Below, in pieces: positions 8,401 to 12,781 of a stretch of 12,781 bases of DNA. The notes beneath the pieces are model-generated. The model was not told the DNA's origin and made no database searches. It worked only from the letters and a program-made list of their open reading frames with translations. Numbering within the stretch: the first letter of the stretch is position 1; every line of letters starts with the position of its first letter. The stretch comes from Bacteroidales bacterium UBA4814 (GTDB lineage: Bacteria; Bacteroidota; Bacteroidia; Bacteroidales; UBA7960): positions 1 through 12,781 of the forward strand of contig DHFW01000045.1 of NCBI GenBank assembly GCA_002402465.1. The letters are read 5' to 3'. The position numbers and the translations under genes were made by a program.

Positions 8401-8545
8401 CTTCCACGCGCACGCTGATGCGCGGAATGTCGATGTCGGGTACCAGCGACACGGGCAGCAGGCGGCCCGCCACCAGACCCAGTGCCAGCAGGCTCAGAAA
8501 GGCCATCAACACCGCTATGGGGCGCTTTATGAGGAAACCCACCAT
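5489..8545 (-). CDS. RND efflux permease, first of the pair
   Basis: 1018-residue RND-superfamily transporter of the inner membrane, which uses the proton gradient to export substrates through the adaptor and channel. Landmarks: the N-terminal helix after MVGFLIKRPIAVLMAF (residues 1-16), a classic RND start; a first periplasmic porter loop at about 35-335; TM2-TM6 at about 340-495 with the TM4 motif GMMIDNSIIVIDN, carrying the conserved Asp408; a second loop at about 555-855; and TM8-TM12 with GIIINDSILKID, where Asn924 aligns with the AcrB TM10 lysine, as in many non-AcrB members. The second loop is unusually rich in glutamine. The gene begins three bases after the adaptor stop codon, so the two are surely co-transcribed. 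Family and role are firm. Drug, lipid or metal specificity cannot be stated; the single TM4 Asp does not decide it. Confidence 0.95.
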   Translation of the reverse strand: MVGFLIKRPIAVLMAFLSLLALGLVAGRLLPVSLVPDIDIPRISVRVEAPAYSARELESAVMDRLRMHLMQVNKLVELKSEARDGSGLISLEFDYGTNVDLAYIEVNEQVDKAVASLPRDMSRPAVIKASASDIPVFYLDVSLRPGGQPEAAGRQGEQAFLELSNFVDEIIRRRLEQIPQVAMADMSGRSFAEIVVTPRTELLQSIGLPPEAIENTIRAANLSLGNIILRDKQFQYHVRAGGQLVNAGDIAGLYLNHRGRLWQLGELCHIETRVREAEGMVLSQNRRAISLAIIKQGDARMQDLKTELHQMVSLFENDYPHLQFSITRDQTKLLDLTLANLGQTLLVGALLAFLVMFLFLRDPRAPWIIMVAVPAALIISLLFFFMAGMSVNIISISGLILCIGMMIDNSIIVIDNITRYRKQGKPLYEACVTGTNEVFTPLLSSVLTTCSVFIPLVFLSGLAGALFFDQAMAVSIGLLVSLAIAITLIPVLYYAIYRKKTVTARGLLARLNPIDYERLYTRGFHFVMRRQWVVWGVFVLLAALLPLMLAVMEKERMPQMQRQATQVWIDWNENIHVEENLKRIDELLQQLGDLVEQSAVQAGRQQFLLESLHNNTRQQSLVYLLAASEKDLAAIEDLTRAFIGRRYPNAILQFREEGNLFDQVFGDRQAPLEIRLRPLQNFGSQLALRLQQTIDTLQQALPHLHFDPVPLQQNLLLEADLQLMALHNVDMGSLQRSLSRIFNENQVITLMDSRAFVPVKVGSRQGDLHQMLQTTTVTNRQGVEVPLQLLVSRSRGADLPVITAGLEGEYFPLALEIHASQLNQTTQTIQQQMQQSRWFEAGFSGSLFARQVLVKEMLVIGLVALLLLFFILAAQFESLTLPFIVLLEVPLAMAGALAMLMLFGASLNIMSMIGLVVMAGIIINDSILKIDTINRLRAGGMSLLRALYTAGHYRLKPILMTSITTIFALLPILFISGLGGDLQKPLALVVIGGLGLGTFVSLYFIPVFYYYLFRKKGR

Positions 8546-8548
8546 GGC

Positions 8549-9643
8549 TTAGCGTATTTGCACCTTTGAGCCATGGGCCAGGTTCATATTGCCCGAAACA
8601 ATGATCGTGTCGCCGGCTTGCAGGCTGGCCACCCTGTCGGGGTTGGCCACCACGCTGAAGTGGCTGCTGTTTTGGTGCACAATGTTTACATAGGTCCATT
8701 CGGCGCTACCGCCGGTGTATTTAAACATCACCTCGAGGTTGTCGCGGTAAACCACGGCCTGTCGGGGCACCACCAGTTGGTTGGGCACCTCGCGCTTTAC
8801 CCTTATGCGCACGTTCATGCCATCCATCAGGCCCCGTGCGTCGGTAATCAGGGCGGTAACCTGCACCCGTCCGTGCTCATCTACCATGGGGTTTATGGCG
8901 GTAACCTGCCCCTGGCGGGTTATGCCGGGCATACCAAAAGGTTCTACCTCTACTTTGAGGCCGGGTGCGATCCAGGGCAGCTCATTTTCCATTACAGGGA
9001 ACTCGGCCAGGAAGGCGCTGTTGTCGATCAGGGTGCAAAACACCTCGCCGGGGTTAACCCTTTCGAAAGCCTGCACGCCGATGCCCGCCACCACACCGGC
9101 AAAAGGGGCCCTGATAAGGGCTTTTTTAAGCTCGGCCTCAATGCTGTGCACTTCGTGCCGGGCTTCGGCATAACCCGAGTTGATGGAGGCCGTTCGCCAG
9201 ATGTCTTCGGGGGCAGTAAGGCTGTCTTTGAGGGCGTAGCCGCGACCCAGCAGCAGAAACTCCATGTCGATGGCCGCACGCGCAAAGCGCAGCCTTGCCT
9301 GCTCCAGCCGCCTTTCAAGGTTTTCGCGCTGCAGTTGCGCCAGCCCCTGGCCCTGGCTCACCTGCTGTCCGTTTTGCACCATTACCCTTTCAAGCTCTTC
9401 GCTGAAAGGGTAATACACGCGGCTTTTGCGGTGCGCATGCAGCTTGCCGTTGCTGATCAGCTCAAGGATAAAGGCCGCGGGCTCAACCACCATCACCTCA
9501 ACCTCAGTAACAAACTCGGCCGGAACCTCAGTACTTGCTTCGGTTTCATCGCCCGCCTGGCTGCGGCAGGAGGAGAAAAGCAAGGCAAACAGAAGCAAAA
9601 CAAATGTGACCCGGAAAGAAAAAAGGCTTGGGAGGTTTTTCAT
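8549..9643 (-). CDS. RND periplasmic adaptor (membrane fusion protein), lipoprotein
   Basis: 364-residue HlyD/AcrA-type adaptor linking the permeases to the TolC channel. Residues 1-25 form a lipoprotein signal ending in the lipobox LFSSC, with Cys26 as the lipid anchor. Domain order: split lipoyl domain (about 70-105 and 172-205, with RAPFAGVVAGIGVQAFERVNPGE in the second half, shortened here to key residues APFAGVV and VNPGE), an alpha-helical hairpin between them (about 105-170), a beta-barrel (about 207-285), and a membrane-proximal domain beginning VPRQAVV at 292. The hairpin is of moderate length, as expected for an adaptor docking to TolC. It is first in the efflux operon, with a good promoter candidate 90 bases upstream. 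The start at 9643 places a standard signal peptide at the N-terminus. Confidence 0.93.
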   Translation of the reverse strand: MKNLPSLFSFRVTFVLLLFALLFSSCRSQAGDETEASTEVPAEFVTEVEVMVVEPAAFILELISNGKLHAHRKSRVYYPFSEELERVMVQNGQQVSQGQGLAQLQRENLERRLEQARLRFARAAIDMEFLLLGRGYALKDSLTAPEDIWRTASINSGYAEARHEVHSIEAELKKALIRAPFAGVVAGIGVQAFERVNPGEVFCTLIDNSAFLAEFPVMENELPWIAPGLKVEVEPFGMPGITRQGQVTAINPMVDEHGRVQVTALITDARGLMDGMNVRIRVKREVPNQLVVPRQAVVYRDNLEVMFKYTGGSAEWTYVNIVHQNSSHFSVVANPDRVASLQAGDTIIVSGNMNLAHGSKVQIR

Positions 9644-9826
9644 ATGTGCGGATTACAAAAAATTTTCTACAAATAAAGAAAAAAACCTCAATTTCGTGAA
9701 ATTTTTGTTTGGAAAAGATTTGCCCAAAATGAACAAATTAAAACTTTATTTGAAGATTTCACAAAAGCTAACCTGAGAATATCAAAAAGCATAAAGCAAG
9801 TTGCCTAGTCTAATAAAACCCAAAAG
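9644..9826 (-). promoter_or_regulatory. Upstream region of the efflux operon
   Basis: 183 AT-rich bases separate the lipoprotein gene at 9827 from the adaptor. The region includes the promoter candidate at 9734-9765. The 10-base word TTAGCTTTTG (coding direction) occurs twice, at 9821-9830 (overlapping the upstream stop codon) and 9762-9771 (overlapping the -33 element). Such a repeat could be a regulator site, but two copies are too few to claim it. No strong terminator for the upstream gene is visible. Confidence 0.45.
9734..9765 (-). promoter_or_regulatory. Candidate Bacteroidota promoter for the efflux operon
   Basis: On the minus strand TTTG (plus 9762-9765) is followed after exactly 20 bases by TTAATTTG (plus 9734-9741). 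This fits the Bacteroidota -33/-7 arrangement (TTTG and TAnnTTTG), with one mismatch in the -7 box. It would give a leader of about 85 bases before the adaptor ATG. This is the best two-part promoter match in the window. Confidence 0.5.
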
Positions 9827-10876
9827 CTAATCTTCTTTGAAAAGATTTGCGAACTCCTCTGGGATAAAAATCTCAGCAACAGAAAGCTTTAATTCTTCAG
9901 CTGAAAATTTAAGCCCAAAAGCTCTTCCACTGGCAAAATCATAATCAACCGTTCCTACCAAGGCATTTAATTTAATTTCAGCCACAGGGTCTCCCTCCCA
10001 ATTATACACTTCAATAATTGGATTGGCATTGAGTTCGGATTCTCCAGCCTTTAAACCAGGATTATACAGGTAAACATATTTATCAGATACCTGGATTCCC
10101 AAGTTAAAAATTTCAGTCCCATCTTCTGGCAATAGAGCTTCATTTGGGAATACAGGTTCTTTAAACCTTTCCCTGGTCTGAACAACTTTTTTTATCTGCC
10201 CTTCAATGTCGGTAAATATTATGTAAGGGAAGTACCTTAATGCTGAGACTACAATTTCCTTATTCTTATTATAACGGGACCACGCGTAGTAAACATAACC
10301 TCGATTTACTTCTGTTGCATAGGTTGATTTCGGAAAGAATTCGGTTAAATAACGTAAAGATCCTTTTTGATCATATGAAACAAGAAAACCACTTCCTTCC
10401 ATATCATTAAAAATCCAGTTCTCATTTACCAGGAAAACATTCATGTTCTGAGGTGGCATATACAACGCATGATTCTTCTTTACCTCCATTTCAGTACCGT
10501 TATAAAGTTTACCTGGATCAACCCAGGAATAAAATGCAGGGGTGTTTACCAGCAAAATGGAATCACCTGTTTTTTGTCCAGAATAATAAGCTGAAAAAAA
10601 CTCCGAAGGGCCATGCCCCTTATTAATAAAAAACTTGTTTTTCAAATCATCAAGATGCACTACCTGAAGAATTTTCTCGTGGCAATTATTCAGAATGATC
10701 AAATACCCATTATGAACTATGATCTCATCTGGACAAATCACCTCAATCTCAGCAACTTCTTTTGTTTCCGCATTTATGCTAATTGGGAAAACCCCTTTGT
10801 TTACAACAGTTCTGGGTTCATTGCCGACACAACTTACAAACAAAAAAAGTAACAATACAATTTTTTTTTCTTTCAT
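9827..10876 (-). CDS. Secreted lipoprotein, BF3164-like 6-bladed beta-propeller family
   Basis: 349 residues with a short lipoprotein signal: MKEKKIVLLLFLFVSC, lipid anchor Cys16. The body lacks membrane segments and shows hallmarks of the Bacteroidota 6-bladed beta-propeller lipoproteins (BF3164/TolB-like group): the early motif NKGHGPSEF (85-93), repeated strand-turn-strand stretches, and the late motif EVYNWEGDPVAEIKL (289-303), which is typical of the last blades. It resembles the protein at 11679-12716 in motif order and wording, so the two are probably paralogues flanking the small cysteine-rich peptide gene. Codons 3-6 contain a run of nine A (plus 10861-10869). Function unknown; members are periplasmic or surface lipoproteins, often beside NVEALA peptides. 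The family call is good at fold level, less sure at subfamily level. Confidence 0.75.
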   Translation of the reverse strand: MKEKKIVLLLFLFVSCVGNEPRTVVNKGVFPISINAETKEVAEIEVICPDEIIVHNGYLIILNNCHEKILQVVHLDDLKNKFFINKGHGPSEFFSAYYSGQKTGDSILLVNTPAFYSWVDPGKLYNGTEMEVKKNHALYMPPQNMNVFLVNENWIFNDMEGSGFLVSYDQKGSLRYLTEFFPKSTYATEVNRGYVYYAWSRYNKNKEIVVSALRYFPYIIFTDIEGQIKKVVQTRERFKEPVFPNEALLPEDGTEIFNLGIQVSDKYVYLYNPGLKAGESELNANPIIEVYNWEGDPVAEIKLNALVGTVDYDFASGRAFGLKFSAEELKLSVAEIFIPEEFANLFKED

Positions 10877-10928
10877 ATGGCAAGATGTTATTGTTTTTTA
10901 ATTCAAAAAAAAGTAGTAATTGAATTTG

Positions 10929-10997
10929 GAGGTTGACCCAAAAGCTGGCTGTAATTTGTCCGAAAAACTAGCTTAAGCCCTCTTATAAGTCAACCTC
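10929..10997. repeat. 69-bp element with 9-bp terminal inverted repeats
   Basis: GAGGTTGAC at 10929-10937 is the exact reverse complement of GTCAACCTC at 10989-10997. Inside, AAGCTGG (10942-10948) can pair with CTAGCTT (10968-10974), with one G-T pair. The perfect 8-bp palindrome GCTTAAGC lies at 10971-10978. There is no T-tract after either arm, so it is a poor intrinsic terminator. Size and end structure fit a small MITE-like relic or a recombination or regulator site. No target duplication is evident. It fills most of the gap between the peptide gene and the lipoprotein gene. Confidence 0.55.
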
Positions 10998-11016
10998 TCT
11001 TTTCAAGTTCATTTGT

Positions 11017-11298
11017 CTAAAAATAGCATATCCCAGAGTCGCTAAAATTTTTGGCTCTTACCCGAATACAATCACCGCATCTCCATATTTCAGGGTCGGC
11101 ACCAATCCCCAAAAAACCTTGCCCGCCTGGAGTATATGTTGAATAGCAAGTTGCAGTATTTCCAGTACTTCCACCACCCTGATCACCGGGTGGTGGTTCC
11201 GGCATAGTCGGGTCACTTCCAAACACATTATTTCCAATCAAAAACAAGGCTCCAAAAGCAAAGGCAAGTAGTAAAAAGTTTTTTCGAATGGTTTTCAT
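11017..11298 (-). CDS. NVEALA-like small secreted cysteine-rich peptide
   Basis: 93 residues. Residues 1-27 are a signal sequence (MKTIRKN, then a hydrophobic core, ending near NNVFG). A proline/glycine-rich linker follows (about 29-49). The mature end has four cysteines, C51, C74, C77 and C91, spaced C-x22-C-x2-C-x13-C, with the tail WRCGDC...SGIC. Length, signal, late CxxC and terminal cysteine agree with the NVEALA family of Bacteroidota peptides (PF14055). The namesake motif itself is not present; NNVFGSD stands where it would be, so this is a divergent or related member. Its neighbours on both sides are BF3164-like propeller lipoproteins, the usual company of NVEALA genes as I recall it. 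The leader before the ATG is A-rich. Function unknown; a disulfide-bonded or metal-binding exported peptide is plausible. Confidence 0.6.
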   Translation of the reverse strand: MKTIRKNFLLLAFAFGALFLIGNNVFGSDPTMPEPPPGDQGGGSTGNTATCYSTYTPGGQGFLGIGADPEIWRCGDCIRVRAKNFSDSGICYF

Positions 11299-11382
11299 TT
11301 TTTTGTTTTTTTGTTTTATTTAAATTAACTCATTCGCTTGTTTTCACAGTTGATTTTCTTAAATAATTTATTTATTTAACCT

Positions 11383-11390
11383 TATCTTTG
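11383..11390 (+). promoter_or_regulatory. Plus-strand -7 box
   Basis: TATCTTTG followed by CC matches the Bacteroidota -7 consensus TAnnTTTG exactly. It lies in AT-rich DNA just upstream of the GC-rich hairpin and points towards it. A clear TTTG -33 element is lacking. Start of transcription would be expected near 11396. Confidence 0.45.
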
Positions 11391-11395
11391 CCGCT

Positions 11396-11473
11396 GCACC
11401 TCCTTTCTTTTAAGGAAGAGGGCCGGGGGTGGGAAATGCAGTTTAGTCGCTTGCGGTTTCCCGCCCCTTTTTT
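11396..11473 (+). ncRNA. Candidate short plus-strand RNA with intrinsic terminator
   Basis: The interval runs from the expected start after the TATCTTTG box to the T6 tract after the hairpin, about 78 bases. It has no reading frame of note. It can fold into a small 5' stem (CCTC/CTT against AAG/GAGG, about 11399-11422) and a long 3' stem-loop ending in T6. It lies antisense to the probable 5' leader of the NVEALA-like peptide gene, so it could act on that transcript in cis. I do not recognise it as a known RNA family. The evidence is promoter plus terminator only. Confidence 0.4.
11426..11473 (+). terminator. Intrinsic terminator, plus strand
   Basis: GGGGTGGGAAA (11426-11436) pairs with TTTCCCGCCCC (11457-11467) in 11 positions, including one T-G pair, with a 20-base loop. 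TTTTTT (11468-11473) follows directly. The G-U pair forms only in the plus-strand RNA (it is A-C on the minus strand), and the minus-strand side has no T-tract, so the orientation is plus. An outer pairing GGAAGA (11414-11419) with TCTTCC (11473-11478) could extend it. Confidence 0.6.
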
Positions 11474-11533
11474 CTTCCTGGGTTTGTTTTGTGTTTTTTA
11501 TTTCTCGTTATAAGTGCGTTTTTTTCTTGTTTG

Positions 11534-11541
11534 CAAATTTA
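11534..11541 (-). promoter_or_regulatory. Candidate -7 box for the peptide gene
   Basis: On the minus strand TAAATTTG, followed by C, matches TAnnTTTG exactly. It lies about 236 bases before the peptide start codon, so the resulting leader would contain the GC-rich hairpin region. No convincing TTTG lies 19-20 bases further upstream. Another promoter nearer the gene is possible, because the DNA there is AT-rich and hard to judge. Confidence 0.3.
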
Positions 11542-11597
11542 AAAACATATGCTATGAGATTGCATGGTAAAAATAAGAAAAAAGTTTTTACTATTTA

Positions 11598-11606
11598 CCC
11601 CCCCCC
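11598..11606. repeat. Run of nine C (plus strand)
   Basis: Nine C at 11598-11606, reading G9 in the direction of the peptide and lipoprotein genes. It directly follows the palindrome at 11609-11627 and lies upstream of the peptide gene's candidate -7 box. It is the second G/C run of nine or more in this window. Confidence 0.85.
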
Positions 11607-11608
11607 TA

Positions 11609-11627
11609 ATTTAGAACCATTCTAAAT
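11609..11627. repeat. Perfect 8-bp palindrome, possible operator or hairpin
   Basis: ATTTAGAA and TTCTAAAT flank a 3-base centre (CCA). All eight pairs are perfect. With no T-tract following in either direction, it is more like a regulator site or a stable RNA hairpin than a terminator. It lies about 50 bases past the lipoprotein stop and upstream of the candidate -7 box of the peptide gene. Confidence 0.5.
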
Positions 11628-11653
11628 AAAATATGCGATAAGAGATAGCTTTT

Positions 11654-11670
11654 CCCATGCATTTTATGGG
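11654..11670 (-). terminator. Weak hairpin after the lipoprotein stop codon
   Basis: CCCAT (11654-11658) pairs with ATGGG (11666-11670) around 7 bases, eight bases past the lipoprotein stop codon. It has a short stem and no T-tract on the minus strand, so termination here is doubtful. Confidence 0.2.
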
Positions 11671-11678
11671 TATCCCTT

Positions 11679-12716
11679 TCATAAACTTAGTGTTACAAAA
11701 TCCAATTCTTTTGTAATTCCAAAAAGTGAATAATCATCAATGGCCTTTATTAAGCTTAATTCGCAAGAAACCGAATGTTTTCCAATCATTTCTCCCTCCC
11801 AATTAAAAACCAGAACCTCCTGTTTGACTTTTTCTTTTTCTATTTGCTCGCCTTTTAAGAGCGGATTGAACAAAACATATATAAAATTTTGAGAAGAAGA
11901 AACTGAGGTGGCTCCCGTAACAAAACCACTTTTTAAGTCAGTACTTAACATATCCCCTGACTGATAATCATAGGCGTAATCCGCAAGTTTTATTTGTGAA
12001 AAGATTATAGGTTGTGGCCCAGAATAATCGATTATGTCAACCACGTGCCGGCTTATAGCCGCAATTCTTTTCTTATCATAGCTGGCAGTGAATTTCACTT
12101 GGTGAAACATGGCTTTTGCATCAAAAGGAATGTTGTCTTCACCGTCCATAAATGCCGGGTAGGCTCCGAAAAAACTTCTCTCCTTTCCCAAGCTATCCAA
12201 AATTGCATATCTGCCCCCTTCAAAATATCCGGCAGCCAGAAATGTGTTATGATCAAGGCTTATTAACTTATTAATTGAGTTATTTACAAAAAACAGTTCT
12301 GTAAATTTATAAACGGAAAGTAGGTCAGGTATCATTACTTCATAAAACCCCAGCTTGAACCCCCGTCTGTCAAAAACGAACAATTTATTGTCGAACTCCC
12401 AGGTTAAAAGGGGTCCAATAAACTCCACCGGACCTTGTCCTCTTACACCAAAATCACCAACCCTTTCAAACGGTTCGCGTTTTATCTCACAAATCATTCT
12501 TTCTCCGTGAAAATCAGGAATAAAAAACCTTCCATCAATAAAGTTTATTTTTAACGGAATATAAAACTCCACATTCAAAGAATTGGTTTGGCACACCAAT
12601 TCTTTTAGCGTTTCCTCTTCTTTTGGGGTCCGGCCGCAAGAAACATGAAAAATTGCAACAATTAAAAAACAAACTGAAAAATTACTACTAAGAACTTTTT
12701 TTATTATGTATTTCAT
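11679..12716 (-). CDS. Secreted lipoprotein, BF3164-like 6-bladed beta-propeller family
   Basis: 345 residues from the ATG at 12716. I prefer this start because it begins MKYIIKK and leads straight into a lipoprotein signal ending AIFHVSC (anchor Cys27). Starts further upstream (a TTG at 12758 and an ATG at 12746) would put a mixed, uncharged stretch in front of the signal. After the cysteine come RTPKEEE, an acidic stretch like those found on exported Bacteroidota lipoproteins. Diagnostic motifs: GVRGQGPVEF (90-99), FVFDRRG (113-119), and VLVFNWEGEMIGKH (301-314) near the C-terminus, which ends FGITKELDFVTLSL. Motif order matches the protein at 9827-10876, so the two look like paralogues on either side of the NVEALA-like gene. 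The protein appears complete. Function unknown. Confidence 0.75.
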   Translation of the reverse strand: MKYIIKKVLSSNFSVCFLIVAIFHVSCGRTPKEEETLKELVCQTNSLNVEFYIPLKINFIDGRFFIPDFHGERMICEIKREPFERVGDFGVRGQGPVEFIGPLLTWEFDNKLFVFDRRGFKLGFYEVMIPDLLSVYKFTELFFVNNSINKLISLDHNTFLAAGYFEGGRYAILDSLGKERSFFGAYPAFMDGEDNIPFDAKAMFHQVKFTASYDKKRIAAISRHVVDIIDYSGPQPIIFSQIKLADYAYDYQSGDMLSTDLKSGFVTGATSVSSSQNFIYVLFNPLLKGEQIEKEKVKQEVLVFNWEGEMIGKHSVSCELSLIKAIDDYSLFGITKELDFVTLSL

Positions 12717-12781
12717 TCTGTTGTATTTAAAATAAAGAAATTGCATTAAATCAACCAAAAAACCTTAAAGCGGGGAAATCC
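12717..12781 (-). promoter_or_regulatory. Upstream leader of the lipoprotein gene, cut by the window edge
   Basis: AT-rich leader without a Shine-Dalgarno. A TTTG word on the minus strand occurs near 12759, about 20 bases before a TATTTTAA stretch, but the -7 match is poor and the spacing would leave almost no leader, so I do not call a promoter. The upstream gene lies outside the window. Confidence 0.25.

Larger units (their letters stand above)
11299..11678. other. Structured intergenic region between lipoprotein and peptide genes
   Basis: 380 bases without a protein gene. Contents from right to left: a small hairpin after the lipoprotein stop (11654-11670), a perfect palindrome (11609-11627), a C9 run, a 7-bp inverted repeat GTAAAAA/TTTTTAC (11567-11573 and 11585-11591), a minus-strand -7 box (11534-11541), a GC-rich hairpin with a plus-strand T-tail (11426-11473), a plus-strand -7 box (11383-11390), and an A-rich leader before the peptide ATG. 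This density of signals is much greater than in the other gaps of the window. Confidence 0.7.

Noticed and set aside
7775..9676. Long plus-strand frames of 264 and 367 codons
   Set aside because: They lie opposite permease 1 and the adaptor. Their composition (many His, Gly, Gln) is typical of antisense shadows in GC-rich genes, with no signal or domain pattern.
11398..11407. Shine-Dalgarno-like GAAAGGAGG on the minus strand
   Set aside because: The only nearby start (GTG) gives five codons before a stop. The match belongs to the 5' stem of the plus-strand hairpin, and genes in this window do not use such sites.
12717..12758. Longer start for the right-hand lipoprotein (TTG at 12758 or ATG at 12746)
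   Set aside because: These would add residues ahead of a complete, well-formed lipoprotein signal starting at the ATG at 12716.

Overview
The window looks like a chromosomal piece from a member of the Bacteroidota, probably Bacteroidales or a close relative. The grounds are two lipoproteins of the BF3164/6-bladed beta-propeller type, a small NVEALA-like cysteine-rich secreted peptide, promoter-like boxes of the Bacteroidota type (TAnnTTTG), A-rich leaders instead of Shine-Dalgarno sites, and a free-standing four-helix-bundle (S23/IVP) gene. Every recognisable protein gene is on the minus strand, so the window is best read from right to left.

Region A (about 9650-12781) is AT-rich. It holds two related secreted lipoproteins with predicted beta-propeller folds (11679-12716 and 9827-10876). 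Between them is a 93-residue secreted peptide with four cysteines (11017-11298). The 380-bp gap before the peptide gene is full of structure: a C9/G9 tract, a perfect 8-bp palindrome and, on the opposite strand, a strong -7 box followed by a GC-rich hairpin with a T6 tail that looks like a short plus-strand RNA with its own terminator. A 69-bp element with 9-bp terminal inverted repeats lies between the peptide gene and the second lipoprotein gene.

Region B (392-9643) is clearly more GC-rich and encodes a complete tripartite RND export system in the order periplasmic adaptor, permease 1, four-helix-bundle protein, permease 2, TolC-type outer-membrane channel. A good promoter candidate (TTTG, 20 bp, TTAATTTG) lies upstream of the adaptor. 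Two divergent permeases sharing one adaptor and one channel recall MdtBC-type heteromeric pumps. The substrate cannot be told from the sequence, and no regulator gene is in the window.

The odd part of region B is the join between the two permeases. A four-helix-bundle gene lacking its usual C-terminal part sits there. It is bounded upstream by a 45-bp TTG-rich spacer and downstream by four copies of a 9-bp repeat plus a run of ten C that ends four bases before the permease 2 start codon. This could alter expression of the second permease.

The left edge (1-391) has no gene I can support. It holds a short direct repeat, a weak terminator-like hairpin and a degenerate 7-bp tandem repeat overlapping the end of the TolC gene.
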